DNA of 64,000 bases from an uncultured Alphaproteobacteria bacterium (GCA_944389495.1 CALXMN010000003.1:74862-138861), one strand, 5' to 3'. Positions 53,266 to 62,348 are shown, counted from the first letter of the stretch. Translations and numbers: made by a program. The notes: generated from the letters alone by a model not told the origin.

Positions 53266-54399
53266 TTACAGTTCTGTTAACGGCCAACGCGGACGTGGTG
53301 CGACCGGCGCCGTAACCACGCGTCCCAATTTAAAGTTTTCCAATCCTGCCCACGCAATCATCGCACCATTATCCGTACACAAATTCATTGGCGGTGCAGC
53401 AAACACGACGCCGCGCACTTTGGCCAAATGTTCCATTGCGCTGCGTACAGCACTGTTTTTTGCAACCCCACCGGCAACCACCAGCGTTTTTGGTGCGGCA
53501 CCAATTACACGCGCATCATCAAACGCATTGTTTAATCGATTTATTATACAATCAACCACAGCTGCCTGGAACGACGCACAAAAATCATTTATAAAATCAT
53601 CAGAATATGGCGGTATAACACGTGTTAAAAACGTGCGTGCCGCGGTCTTTATGCCACTGAAAGAAAAATCACATCCCGGCTTGTCACACAATGGTCGCGG
53701 AAAATGAAAGGCCTGCGAATTCCCCATTGCGGCGCGCTTATCAACTATTGGCCCACCCGGATATCCCAATCCCAACATCTTTGCAACCTTGTCAAAGGCT
53801 TCGCCGGCACTGTCATCCAGCGTCTGGCCAATCATTTCATATTGACCAACGCCACGTACCAATAAAATTTGACAATGTCCACCCGATGCCAACATTAACA
53901 AATACGGAAAATCTACATTTGTTACACCGTCCGCACCCGTTGCAGACGCCGCGTGCAATCGTGGAACCAACGCGTGTCCTTCAAGATGATTTACCGCAAC
54001 CAATGGCTTGCCCGTTGATTGTGCAATTCCCGTCGCGGCCATCCATCCAATTAAAACCCCGCCAATTAATCCCGGGCCGGCGGTTGCGGCAACAACATCA
54101 ATATCATCCATTGTCTTGCCTGCCGCCGCCAATGTTTTTTTTATAACCTCGTCAATTGCCAAAATATGTGCACGTGCCGCTAATTCCGGAACAACGCCGC
54201 CATATTTTTGATGTTCTGGGATTTGTGAATATATTATATGCGATAAAATGTTACGGTCAGAATCCACAATTGCGGCCGAAGTTTCATCACACGATGATTC
54301 TATGCCAAGACACAGCACCGGACGCGCCCCGCACGATACATTATGTGTATCACCACGCATTTTTCCCATATTCATACAAATTAAATTTTCAGTTGTCAT
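53266..54399 (-). CDS. tsaD: tRNA N6-adenosine threonylcarbamoyltransferase TsaD
   Basis: 377 residues. VLCLGIESSCDETSAAIVD (about 27-45), the metal-binding HLEGH near 143, SGGHCQILL, and NLCTDNGAMIAWAG near the end. It makes t6A37 with TsaB (15862-16413). An N-terminal extension of about 25 residues (MTTENLICMNMGKMRGDTHN) precedes the conserved core; a later start is possible. Its ATG overlaps the upstream stop by four bases. Confidence 0.94.
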   Translation of the reverse strand: MTTENLICMNMGKMRGDTHNVSCGARPVLCLGIESSCDETSAAIVDSDRNILSHIIYSQIPEHQKYGGVVPELAARAHILAIDEVIKKTLAAAGKTMDDIDVVAATAGPGLIGGVLIGWMAATGIAQSTGKPLVAVNHLEGHALVPRLHAASATGADGVTNVDFPYLLMLASGGHCQILLVRGVGQYEMIGQTLDDSAGEAFDKVAKMLGLGYPGGPIVDKRAAMGNSQAFHFPRPLCDKPGCDFSFSGIKTAARTFLTRVIPPYSDDFINDFCASFQAAVVDCIINRLNNAFDDARVIGAAPKTLVVAGGVAKNSAVRSAMEHLAKVRGVVFAAPPMNLCTDNGAMIAWAGLENFKLGRVVTAPVAPRPRWPLTEL

Positions 54400-55094
54400 T
54401 TTATTTTCACCAACATTATTCCCAAATTTTTATTATCTGTTGCGCGTTGCATTGCATACATATAAAAATCAACATCCATCACACGCCCATATTTACTGGA
54501 TGCGTGCCGCAATATTCCACCCGGCAACAGGAATCCCACGTGTCGCACCGCCAAATCCGTGCCTATTTTATCACGAATTTCACGATTGTCAGCAACAAAC
54601 ATAACAATCAATACAGTATCCGGATTCAACGGTCTTAATTCGGAATAGGGTATATAATTCAAACTTACCGTTTGTTTTGGAAAATCCGCTTTAATCCCGT
54701 GAACTACGCGCAACCAATTTTGCTTATCTATGGTTACCGTACGCACCGCGACATTGCCGTATTCTGCTGTAACATCTGCAACAAAATCTGAATTATTTTG
54801 CAGCCAATCTGTTTCCATAAAGTGATTACGATTTAAAAAATCAACCACCCCATCACGATAACGAATTTTGTTTAATTTATCCAGATTCCCATTCGCCAGG
54901 GCCGTTTCTATAAACGTTGTACAATCAAAAGCATCTTCGCGCATCAAAGGATCTGGATCGGGTGGCGCTTCTTCGCCCAATGGATCTGACAAATATGTCC
55001 GCCCCAAATATTCACACCCCAAACCACAATCACTGGACGTGGCACATCCCGTCAATATTAACAACAGTAACAGCAGCAAACACCGCATCCACAT
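54396..55094 (-). CDS. DUF1460 lipoprotein (NlpC/P60-like peptidase)
   Basis: 232 residues. Lipobox LILTGC (Cys17) marks an outer-membrane-bound lipoprotein. The DUF1460 signature follows: TYLSDPLGEE...DPLMREDAFDCTTFIE with nucleophile Cys58, a KQTVSLNYIPYSEL stretch, and RHVGFLLPGGILRHASS with the catalytic His. Members are amidase- or peptidase-like enzymes acting on cell-wall peptides. Overlaps tsaD by four bases. Confidence 0.85.
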   Translation of the reverse strand: MWMRCLLLLLLLILTGCATSSDCGLGCEYLGRTYLSDPLGEEAPPDPDPLMREDAFDCTTFIETALANGNLDKLNKIRYRDGVVDFLNRNHFMETDWLQNNSDFVADVTAEYGNVAVRTVTIDKQNWLRVVHGIKADFPKQTVSLNYIPYSELRPLNPDTVLIVMFVADNREIRDKIGTDLAVRHVGFLLPGGILRHASSKYGRVMDVDFYMYAMQRATDNKNLGIMLVKIK

Positions 55095-55101
55095 ATCAGA
55101 T

Positions 55102-55410
55102 TCAATTGTTTTTATTTACCTGGATTCCGGTATAGCACAACGCAACGGCGTCACGTACGGCCATTTCACCCGAATTTTCCAGGGTTGCGATTTTATCAAC
55201 ACATTGAACCATTAAATCCACATTTTCATCCGACGCGACCAATATTTGCACCGCAGCGGTACGACGATCCAAGTCCGCCGCCCGCCACTTGCGTAAATTT
55301 GCGTTTTCCAAATCGTTGGTTCGCATTGCGAAAAAGAACGATATAATCGCCAAAATTAAAACCGCAATACCGATAAAAATTTTCAGAAACTTTTTAAAAA
55401 AGGACTTCAT
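55102..55410 (-). CDS. Small single-pass membrane protein, 102 aa
   Basis: One N-terminal hydrophobic helix (IFIGIAVLILAIISFFFAM, about 11-29) with a basic start, then a charged helical domain (WRAADLDRRTAAVQILVASDENVD). It overlaps the DUF2155 gene by four bases and precedes the DUF1460 gene, so it shares their transcript. Function unknown; likely envelope-linked. Confidence 0.65.
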   Translation of the reverse strand: MKSFFKKFLKIFIGIAVLILAIISFFFAMRTNDLENANLRKWRAADLDRRTAAVQILVASDENVDLMVQCVDKIATLENSGEMAVRDAVALCYTGIQVNKNN

Positions 55411-55802
55411 TGATTTTCACCTGTTTCGGCGTCGATTGCCGCCTGTTCACATTTTACCAACCACAAATCGTAATCTGCATTTTGCAGTGGGTTATCACCG
55501 GGCTCATTTGCACTCATCCATCCGCTGAATATTTTGCCGTGATCTGTCTCGTTAATTTCGATGAACATAAAAAAATCTTCGGCATCGAACGGGTCTGTCT
55601 GCTTACAATCCCGCACAATCATACTTAATTTTTCATATTGCGCGTTTTGTCCCACAGGCAGGGCAACGGTTTGAACCTTGCCGGCAGCCTTGTTCATAAT
55701 ACGAACCACGGCCACATCACGATTAATATACGCGTCTGCGGAACCGAACATTCCCAGCACCAATCCAACAGAAAACAAAGCACATATAAATAATTTTTTC
55801 AT
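55407..55802 (-). CDS. DUF2155 periplasmic protein
   Basis: 131 residues. Signal peptide MKKLFICALFSVGLVLGMFGSADA, then the DUF2155 pattern: RIMNKAAGKVQTVALPVGQ, a KLSMIVRDCKQ motif, FFMFIEINE, and GWMSANEPG...YDLWLVKC. The family is nearly confined to alphaproteobacteria. I start at MKKLFIC, the signal-peptide start; upstream ATGs are possible. Divergent from the AbiEii-like gene. Confidence 0.85.
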   Translation of the reverse strand: MKKLFICALFSVGLVLGMFGSADAYINRDVAVVRIMNKAAGKVQTVALPVGQNAQYEKLSMIVRDCKQTDPFDAEDFFMFIEINETDHGKIFSGWMSANEPGDNPLQNADYDLWLVKCEQAAIDAETGENQ

Positions 55803-55867
55803 AAATAACATATTACTGTTACGCCACAACAAAGTCAAATTATTAAATACATCCTTTCACAAAATAG

Positions 55868-55902
55868 TTGACAAAATAATATTATGTGCATATAATATTG
55901 AT
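55868..55902 (+). promoter_or_regulatory. Consensus promoter of a leaderless gene
   Basis: TTGACA (55868-55873), 17 bases, TATAAT (55891-55896). The A of the ATG (55903) falls where transcription would begin. Confidence 0.8.
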
Positions 55903-56847
55903 ATGGTTAAGATAAACACAGCAACTTATAACATTTTACGTCGGGCCCAAAATCCGGGACTGGCCGAAAAAGATTATATTGAATGCGTCGTATTGGACAC
56001 ATTGTTCAGCAACGCATACATTGGCGACAACTTTGTTTTTGCCGGCGGCGCGTCTTTGTCAAAAACATACCAATTAAGTATGCGCATCGGTCAAGATATT
56101 GATTTGGTCTGTACCGACTTTGAAGACATTCCTGACAACCATTCGCGCAAACAATTGGAAAAATTTAAAAAACACTTTAAATATCGTGTTTTTGATGAAA
56201 TCAAACAAAAAATTGGCGAAATCATAAACCCAGAACAACAGTTTTTAATCCTTACTGATCAAGACTGGCGTATGTTAAAAAACACCGAAAGTTTTATGAC
56301 ATCACCAACATTGCACCTGATGTATAAATCGGAATTCAGCCCAAATCTTGGTCACTTATCCATAGAAGTAATACCGCGTAAATATCCCGAAAAAATAATA
56401 GCGCAACATTCGGTTGTTCCATATTCCATTGGTCAGTCAATTGGCAACATTCCAACCGTCCGCTTTGAACAAACATTCTGGGACAAAGTATACGCTTTAC
56501 ATTCCAATGCGGTTGCAAGCCGCCCGCACAGCAATCAATTTTATTCGCGTCATTACTATGACGTTGCAATATTATATGGCACAAACAATATAGATTTACC
56601 GGGCACACAAAGTATGCTGTTCGACATAGAACGCCACCAGGCAAAATATACATTAAAAAACATTGCGCCATTGGGCACGCCCGGCAACGTTCAATTGATA
56701 CCAGATTCTGAAACATTGGAAAAACTGGGGAACGACTATGACCAAATGGCCGACAAGTTCCTTGGTGCCCGTACAGATTGGGCCAAGATTATAAACAACC
56801 TGGCAAGTCTGGGTCACGATTTAAAAAAACTACAAGGGGGACGATAA
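55903..56847 (+). CDS. AbiEii-like nucleotidyltransferase
   Basis: 314 residues of the AbiEii/AbiGii (COG2253) type IV toxin superfamily. FVFAGGASLSKTYQL...RIGQDIDLVCTDF holds the GG-S core and DxD of polymerase-beta-like nucleotidyltransferases (about 45-75). A central FSPNLGHLSIEVIPRKYP and a helical C-terminus follow. The usual AbiEi antitoxin gene is absent; a phosphoesterase gene starts two bases after the stop. The promoter predicts a leaderless mRNA. The upstream frame continues but lacks coding character. Confidence 0.78.
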   Translation: MVKINTATYNILRRAQNPGLAEKDYIECVVLDTLFSNAYIGDNFVFAGGASLSKTYQLSMRIGQDIDLVCTDFEDIPDNHSRKQLEKFKKHFKYRVFDEIKQKIGEIINPEQQFLILTDQDWRMLKNTESFMTSPTLHLMYKSEFSPNLGHLSIEVIPRKYPEKIIAQHSVVPYSIGQSIGNIPTVRFEQTFWDKVYALHSNAVASRPHSNQFYSRHYYDVAILYGTNNIDLPGTQSMLFDIERHQAKYTLKNIAPLGTPGNVQLIPDSETLEKLGNDYDQMADKFLGARTDWAKIINNLASLGHDLKKLQGGR

Positions 56848-56849
56848 AA

Positions 56850-57374
56850 ATGGCAACTTACGTATTCTCTGACCCTCATTTTGATTCAGAAAAAATTATC
56901 GTGAACGGCCAACGCCCGTTTGCGAACGTCTATGAAATGAACCAGGCAATTATTACGAATTACAATATGATTGTAAAAAAACAAGATATTTGCTATTGGT
57001 TGGGCGACATAATGTACGACGCATCAAAAGAAAAAGTTTATAAAGTACTGTCGCGTATGCGTGGACGAAAATATTTAATTATGGGCAACCACGACAGAAA
57101 TCATTCTGAAACCTGGTGGTTATCGTGCGGATTCGACAAAGTATTTTCACATCCTATTTATGACGCAAAACATTTTATACTGCTGTCGCACGAACCGTTG
57201 CCGGAATTTGGTAACAATCCACCCATTGTAAACTATCACGGGCACATCCATATCCAAGATTATGATTTCCCAGACCACAAACAATGTATAAACGTATGTC
57301 TGGAAAAAACAGGATACAAACCGGTCTTGCTGAGCAATCCATTTATAAGTCACCCACGTGAATTTTCACGATAA
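56850..57374 (+). CDS. Calcineurin-like metallophosphoesterase
   Basis: 174 residues with all five metal motifs: SDPHFD (7-12), GDIMYD, GNHD, SHEP and GHIH. The family includes phosphodiesterases acting on nucleotides or nucleic acids. It lies two bases after the AbiEii-like gene and shares its terminator, so the two form one operon; the phosphoesterase may reverse or restrain the nucleotidyltransferase. No signal peptide. Confidence 0.85.
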   Translation: MATYVFSDPHFDSEKIIVNGQRPFANVYEMNQAIITNYNMIVKKQDICYWLGDIMYDASKEKVYKVLSRMRGRKYLIMGNHDRNHSETWWLSCGFDKVFSHPIYDAKHFILLSHEPLPEFGNNPPIVNYHGHIHIQDYDFPDHKQCINVCLEKTGYKPVLLSNPFISHPREFSR

Positions 57375-57407
57375 TAAAAAAATCCCACATATGTGGGATT
57401 TTTTATA
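57372..57407. terminator. Bidirectional terminator
   Basis: AAAAAATCCCACA/TGTGGGATTTTTT around a short loop, between the phosphoesterase and rplS. Confidence 0.88.
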
Positions 57408-57420
57408 CAACAAAGAAGCA

Positions 57421-57825
57421 TTATTCTTTGATTGTATTTTTTTCTGCCTTTTCTGCAGAAACCGCCGACAAATCTTCGACGATTCGTGCCTTTTTACCGG
57501 ACAAACCGCGTAAAAAGAACAGTTTTGCACGACGAACCTTACCGGTGCGAACCTTTTCGATTTTCTCAATCGCCGGACTGTACAGTGGGAATTTACGTTC
57601 CACACCAACACCATATGATTCACGACGTACGGTAAATGATGCATTATTTCCCGCGCCTCCATCACGTGCGATAACTACGCCCTCAAACACCTGGATACGG
57701 AACTTATCACCATCCTTGATTTTTACGTGCACTTTAACCGTGTCACCGGCTTTAAAATCCGGAATTTTTTTATCGGCACGCAGTTTTTCGACCTGTTGCT
57801 GTTCGATTTTTTTAATGATACTCAT
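57421..57825 (-). CDS. rplS: Ribosomal protein L19
   Basis: 134 residues. [27 protein letters not shown] and [44 protein letters not shown] are the L19 core at the subunit interface. Last gene of the rpsP-rimM-trmD-rplS operon; its start overlaps the trmD stop by four bases. Confidence 0.96.
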   Translation of the reverse strand: MSIIKKIEQQQVEKLRADKKIPDFKAGDTVKVHVKIKDGDKFRIQVFEGVVIARDGGAGNNASFTVRRESYGVGVERKFPLYSPAIEKIEKVRTGKVRRAKLFFLRGLSGKKARIVEDLSAVSAEKAEKNTIKE

Positions 57826-58508
57826 TTTTTATTTTCCTTTATTAAATCCGGACGACGTTCTTTTGTTATTTCGTCCGATTGTTGTTTCCGCCACCGTTCA
57901 ATATTGCCGTGGTGACCGGACAGCAGGACTTCTGGGACATTACGTCCACGCCATACCGACGGGCGGGTATATAACGGCCATTCCAACCCCCCGATTTCAA
58001 AACTTTCATTGGCAGTGGCATCTGCGCCACCGCCCAGCACATTATCCATCACGCGAACCACGCTGTCAATAAAAACTTGCGCTGCGATTTCGCCCCCCGA
58101 CAGTATATAGTCCCCGATGGACAGTTCCATTATATCATATTCTTCGATGATTCGTTGATCAATTCCTTCGTAACGACCACAGAGCAGGGTGTAATTCGCC
58201 CCTGCATCCGTGGCAAATTCACGTACCATTTTTTGTGTTAATTGCGGTCCACGCGGGGAAAAATATATAATTTTTCCACGTTCTTTCACAGAATCCAATG
58301 CATCACCCAATACATCTGCACGCATAACCTGGCCCACACCACCACCAAATTGTTCGTCATCAACACTGCCATAATTATCGTGTGCAAAGTCACGAATATT
58401 TATCGCATTATACGACCAAATACCGCGATTCAGGGCACGACCAACAACCCCCGCGCCCAATGTGCCAGGAAACATTTCTGGAAAGATAGTTAATATATTA
58501 AAATGCAT
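57822..58508 (-). CDS. trmD: tRNA (guanine-37-N1)-methyltransferase TrmD
   Basis: 228 residues. The SPOUT-fold knot is seen as [33 protein letters not shown] (about 115-145). It makes m1G37 to keep frame. Its start is two bases after the small Cys gene at 58511-58783. Confidence 0.96.
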   Translation of the reverse strand: MHFNILTIFPEMFPGTLGAGVVGRALNRGIWSYNAINIRDFAHDNYGSVDDEQFGGGVGQVMRADVLGDALDSVKERGKIIYFSPRGPQLTQKMVREFATDAGANYTLLCGRYEGIDQRIIEEYDIMELSIGDYILSGGEIAAQVFIDSVVRVMDNVLGGGADATANESFEIGGLEWPLYTRPSVWRGRNVPEVLLSGHHGNIERWRKQQSDEITKERRPDLIKENKK

Positions 58509-58510
58509 TT

Positions 58511-58783
58511 TTAATAATGTCGATTTTTACATCCTGTGCACAAATATTCTGCAATTCTTGTTGCGTATTTTGTAATTATTCCGGACGAGAGTGGCGGGGC
58601 AATTGTAATCACTTTTTTCTTGTTCGGCACCTCGCTTAACACACTGTGCGAAAGTCCCATTCCCTCTATGAATTTCAAAACGGGACATTCCTTTGTACAA
58701 TCCTTGCATCGCACACTAAAAAAGTTATAGCGCAAAGGATCAAACCTGAAAGACACCCGAATATATTTATCAAAATTATCCAT
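58511..58783 (-). CDS. Small Cys-containing protein in the rpsP operon
   Basis: 90 residues. Cys clusters VRCKDCTKEC (about 24-32) and CTGCKNR near the C-terminus could bind zinc or an Fe-S cluster. AGGGGT before the ATG at 58783 fixes the start, four bases after the rimM stop. It is not a standard member of this operon; family unknown. Confidence 0.65.
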   Translation of the reverse strand: MDNFDKYIRVSFRFDPLRYNFFSVRCKDCTKECPVLKFIEGMGLSHSVLSEVPNKKKVITIAPPLSSGIITKYATRIAEYLCTGCKNRHY

Positions 58784-58787
58784 ATCA

Positions 58788-59255
58788 TTACCCCTGTATG
58801 TAAATTGTTCGTGCCCCTGTATCAACAACCGCACCAACAAAAGAAACCATTTCACCAGACCCCAGTTCCAGTATATCGCCACCGCCATAGTTTTGAATGT
58901 CTTCGACGGTTCCTATTTCTTGCCCATCGCGTATAACCCGCATACCGATTAAATCGGCCTGGTAATATTGTCCATCCGGCAAAGCGGGCAAATCATCACG
59001 ATTAATGAACAATTCTGTCCCCCGCAGTAATTCGGCCGCATCACGATTATCAACCCCGTCAAACCGTGCAATTATCACCGTCGAAGACGGTATCGCACGC
59101 ACAAAGTGAAATGCGCCATCCGGCAAACAAGAACTGTAAAGTTTTAAATTTTTCAAATCAGTCGGATTTTCTGTATATGTTTGAACACGTACCTCGCCAC
59201 GAATTCCCTGGGGGGCAACAATTTTTCCGACCAAAATTTGTTTATTATCTGGCAT
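58788..59255 (-). CDS. rimM: Ribosome maturation factor RimM
   Basis: 155 residues. The N-terminal IVAPQGIRGEVRV and the PRC-barrel with PDGQYYQADLIGMRVIRD, GTVEDIQNYGGGDILELGSGEMVSFVGAVV are the RimM layout. It assists 30S assembly. It overlaps the following small gene by 11 bases. Confidence 0.93.
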   Translation of the reverse strand: MPDNKQILVGKIVAPQGIRGEVRVQTYTENPTDLKNLKLYSSCLPDGAFHFVRAIPSSTVIIARFDGVDNRDAAELLRGTELFINRDDLPALPDGQYYQADLIGMRVIRDGQEIGTVEDIQNYGGGDILELGSGEMVSFVGAVVDTGARTIYIQG

Positions 59256-59490
59256 ATTGAATCGTTTTATATTTTTTCAAATTTTTAATTAAATGCTCCA
59301 CATATCGCGAACACAGTTCCGGATCACATAAACATTTTGCATTATGTCCAATATAAACGAACTTTGCTTTGTTCTGATTAAAGTCCCGATTAAGTTGTCT
59401 GTAAAATTCATCCAATCTATATACCGAATCACATTTAAATGGAACAATTCTGTCATACGGACAAAAATCATTATTGCTTATATCTTTCAT
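59245..59490 (-). CDS. Small Cys-containing protein between rpsP and rimM
   Basis: 81 residues starting MKDISNNDFCPYDRIV. Cysteines occur as FCPYD, KCDS and KCLCDPELC, a possible metal site. The C-terminus is basic (KNLKKYKTIQYAR). It begins after the rpsP terminator and overlaps the start of rimM by 11 bases. Longer upstream ATGs run back through that terminator and are rejected. Family unknown. Confidence 0.6.
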   Translation of the reverse strand: MKDISNNDFCPYDRIVPFKCDSVYRLDEFYRQLNRDFNQNKAKFVYIGHNAKCLCDPELCSRYVEHLIKNLKKYKTIQYAR

Positions 59491-59508
59491 CGCCAAACCA
59501 TTTATCAA

Positions 59509-59544
59509 AGCATAAAACGGCCCGAAAAACCGGGCCGTTTTTTC
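59509..59544 (-). terminator. Terminator after rpsP
   Basis: AAACGGCCCG/CGGGCCGTTT stem with minus-strand T-run, between rpsP and the small gene. It would partly uncouple the rest of the operon from rpsP. Confidence 0.85.
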
Positions 59545-59551
59545 TGCAAAA

Positions 59552-59992
59552 TTATTCGGCAACTGCCTCGGACGCATCCGCCGCCTCGGCTGGTGCCTCG
59601 GCTTCGGCCTTGGCCGCTGCTTCTGCGGCCGCCTTTTCTTCGGCTATTTTGGCCAATTTATCCTGTTTGTCTTTGATTTTCTGCAAAGTTTTTTCGGATT
59701 GCAGATTCTTTTTCGTCTGGTTCGGAACCTTGCGTGCTGCAACCAATCCCGCATTCGCCAAGAAACGATATACACGATCAGATGGTTTCGCCCCCTTTGC
59801 TAACCAGGCCTTAACCTCGTCAACATTCAACACGACACGTTTTTCATTGTCACGCGCCAACATCGGATCGTATTTACCGACAACCTGCAATACATTACCG
59901 GAATTACGTGCATTGCGCGAATCTGTAACAACAATATGATAATACGGGCGTTTTTTTGCACCAAAACGCGCCAATCTGATAACAGTTGCCAT
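59552..59992 (-). CDS. rpsP: Ribosomal protein S16
   Basis: 146 residues. MATVIRLARFGAKKRPYYHIVVTDSRNARNS and LNVDEVKAWLAKGAKPSDRV are the S16 core (about 1-85). The rest is a Lys/Glu/Ala-rich extension (QDKLAKIAEEKAAAEAAAKA), common in alphaproteobacteria. AAGGAG seven bases upstream fixes the ATG at 59992. Confidence 0.96.
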   Translation of the reverse strand: MATVIRLARFGAKKRPYYHIVVTDSRNARNSGNVLQVVGKYDPMLARDNEKRVVLNVDEVKAWLAKGAKPSDRVYRFLANAGLVAARKVPNQTKKNLQSEKTLQKIKDKQDKLAKIAEEKAAAEAAAKAEAEAPAEAADASEAVAE

Positions 59993-60253
59993 AATTTTGC
60001 TCCTTGCTTTTTCTAAACTGTTTAACCACAAAGAAAACCGCCATCAAGGATGAAAACTCATCGGATGATGCCCCACACACATACCGTGTACTGGAATATT
60101 AATAAAGGCAATCTTTGGGATTTGCGTTACTTACTATGCATTATAAAACCACAAAAGTCAAATTTTTTGTAAATTTTTTGCACGATTTATATTTTTTTAT
60201 GTTATACTTTGCTTCGCAAAAGCATATTTTCAATCAAACCAAGGAGAAATATT

Positions 60254-60664
60254 ATGAAAAAATTGTCACTGTTGGCATTAACCGCGGTTGCATTGGTTGC
60301 GTGTGGCGATAACAAGCCAACACCCGCAGACTTTGCGGCAATTGAAACCGAAATTCAAAATTCTGCAACAAATGCCGAACCGATTTCCATTGTTGCATTG
60401 GGCACAAATGGCGACTATGTCGTTGCATTGCCGGCGTCCGAAACATTAACGGCAATCGCGGCCAAAGAAAAAACCGTTACTTTCTTGTCAATTGAAAATC
60501 CGGCACAATATGTAACCGAAGGAACTTGTTTACTGAACATAATCCCCCAGAACACAATGGCGGCAATGAACACACCGGAAAACAAATGTAACTTCCGTTT
60601 GTTCTGTGGCACGGCCGAAGAAATGGGCGGCGAAACATACGCAGTAGAGGTTTGTTCAGAATAA
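60254..60664 (+). CDS. Predicted lipoprotein, 136 aa
   Basis: Lipoprotein signal MKKLSLLALTAVALVACG with lipobox Cys17. The mature part has a hydrophobic middle and paired Cys (GTCLLN, KCNFRLFCG, EVCSE). AAGGAG upstream supports the ATG. No known domain. A terminator follows at 60689-60715. Confidence 0.72.
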   Translation: MKKLSLLALTAVALVACGDNKPTPADFAAIETEIQNSATNAEPISIVALGTNGDYVVALPASETLTAIAAKEKTVTFLSIENPAQYVTEGTCLLNIIPQNTMAAMNTPENKCNFRLFCGTAEEMGGETYAVEVCSE

Positions 60665-60688
60665 ATTCTTGTAACCCAAAAATAAAAA

Positions 60689-60715
60689 ATCCCACAATCG
60701 TGGGATTTTTTATTT
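60689..60715 (+). terminator. Terminator after the lipoprotein gene
   Basis: AATCCCACAA/TGTGGGATT-type stem with T-run. Confidence 0.85.
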
Positions 60716-60730
60716 TGACCAAAGTACCAT

Positions 60731-61984
60731 TTAATACCAACCACGCAATTTCATTGCGACGGCAATACGCTTAATAGAATGCATATATGCCGCTTCGCGC
60801 ATAGATACATTATATTCTTCCTTGATTTTATAAATTGCATCAAACGCGCTTTTCATTGCAATTTCTTCTTTTTGATTAACTTCGGCTTCTTCCCAGTAAT
60901 ATCCGTAACGATTTTGCACCCATTCAAAATACGATACCGTGACACCCCCGGCATTTGCCAAAATATCTGGCACAACGGTGACACCATTTTTTAACAATAT
61001 TTCTTCACCATCCAATGTTGTTGGGCCGTTTGCACCTTCGACCACCAAACGCGTTTTGATTAACGGTGCAGAATCTTTGTTAATCGTATTTTCCATTGCG
61101 CACGGCGACAAAACATCCACATCCAATCCCCAGAATTGTTCAATGCTGATTTCAGACGCCCCCGGGAATCCCTTGATGCTTCCTTTATTGTCTGCTTTGA
61201 ACTTCATCAACGCATCAATATCCAATCCGTTTTCATTATACAACGTTGTATTCCATTCGGCGATTGCAACAATCTTGGCCCCTTTATCGTATGCGCATTT
61301 TGCGGTAAAGCTGCCTACATTGCCAAACCCCTGAATTGCAACACGTGCACCACGCAATTCTTTACCTTGTTTTTTCAATGCTTCGCCCATAATAATGGAA
61401 ATCCCCAATCCCGTGGCGGCATTTCGTCCCTTGGACCCGGCCAATTCCACTGGTTTTCCGGTAAATGTACCAAACGATGCTTCACCCGACAATTTGATAT
61501 ATTCATCAACCATCCAGGCCATAATCTGACCATTTGTATTAACGTCTGGTGCGGGCACATCGCGTTTTTCGCCCAACACAGGATAAATAGCATCAACATA
61601 TCCACGGCACAAACGTTCCAATTCACCGGCCGACAATTGCTTTGGATCAACAATTATACCGCCTTTACCCCCACCATATGGAATGCCCGTCACAGAACAT
61701 TTAAACGTCATCCAAATAGACAGGGCCGCAACCTCATCACGTGTAACATTTGGATGAAAGCGAACGCCGCCCTTGGACGGACCGATTGCGGTATTATGCT
61801 GGGCACGAAACCCTGTAAACACCCGCATTGATCCATCATCCATTTTAACAGGAATAGAAACCTCTATTATACGTTGTGGATTTTTTAAAATTTCATAAAC
61901 ATCCGTCCCCAGTCCCAATTTATCACACGCAACCTTTACACGTTGCTGGGCCGCGATTAACGGATTCAAGTTTTCATTTGCCAT
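60731..61984 (-). CDS. gdhA: Glutamate dehydrogenase
   Basis: 417 residues of the short Glu/Leu/Phe/Val dehydrogenase type. GPSKGGVRFHPNVTRDE and the catalytic Lys in GGGKGGIIVDPK lie in the first 110 residues; the Rossmann domain shows VAIQGFGNVGSFTAKCAYDKGAKIV (about 210). It links glutamate and 2-oxoglutarate; coenzyme preference cannot be told with certainty. Separate from neighbours, own terminator on the right of the convergent lipoprotein gene. Confidence 0.94.
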   Translation of the reverse strand: MANENLNPLIAAQQRVKVACDKLGLGTDVYEILKNPQRIIEVSIPVKMDDGSMRVFTGFRAQHNTAIGPSKGGVRFHPNVTRDEVAALSIWMTFKCSVTGIPYGGGKGGIIVDPKQLSAGELERLCRGYVDAIYPVLGEKRDVPAPDVNTNGQIMAWMVDEYIKLSGEASFGTFTGKPVELAGSKGRNAATGLGISIIMGEALKKQGKELRGARVAIQGFGNVGSFTAKCAYDKGAKIVAIAEWNTTLYNENGLDIDALMKFKADNKGSIKGFPGASEISIEQFWGLDVDVLSPCAMENTINKDSAPLIKTRLVVEGANGPTTLDGEEILLKNGVTVVPDILANAGGVTVSYFEWVQNRYGYYWEEAEVNQKEEIAMKSAFDAIYKIKEEYNVSMREAAYMHSIKRIAVAMKLRGWY

Positions 61985-62126
61985 AATTATAACTCCCTTA
62001 TTTGTTTGTTAAAAAGGCAATATAAAATGCTAGGCCCAAAAAAAATAAAAAGCAACCGGAAAAGGACGTTCACTTTTTATACTGGACTTTTTGCTATTCG
62101 GGGTATAGAATCCATCCATAAAAAAT

Positions 62127-62200
62127 GCGGGCGTGGTATAATGGCAGCACGTCAGCTTCCCAAGCTGAAGACGAGGGTTCGATTCCCTTCGCCCGCACCA
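62127..62200 (+). tRNA. tRNA-Gly(CCC)
   Basis: Acceptor GCGGGCG/CGCCCGC, D-arm, anticodon stem TCAGC/GCTGA with loop TTCCCAA (anticodon CCC), T-arm GAGGG/CCCTT with TTCGATT, discriminator A, encoded CCA. Confidence 0.95.
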
Positions 62201-62230
62201 AGCACATATAACGAACATTTATTAATACAA

Positions 62231-62308
62231 ATGGCCAACGATACCTCGTCCCCGCTTATTTCCGTTATAATTCCGGTTTACAATACTGAAAAGTATTTCA
62301 TCCGATAA
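62231..62308 (+). pseudogene. Truncated family 2 glycosyltransferase start
   Basis: 25 codons: MANDTSSPLISVIIPVYNTEKYFIR then a stop. The PLISVIIPVYN motif is the first strand of GT2 enzymes and matches the start of the intact gene at 28592. All downstream sequence is gone, so this is a deletion remnant directly after tRNA-Gly. It could still be made as a peptide, but no function is expected. Confidence 0.8.
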
Positions 62309-62348
62309 TTATGAAACAAAAAAAAATAAAACCGATTTTATGTTGGTT

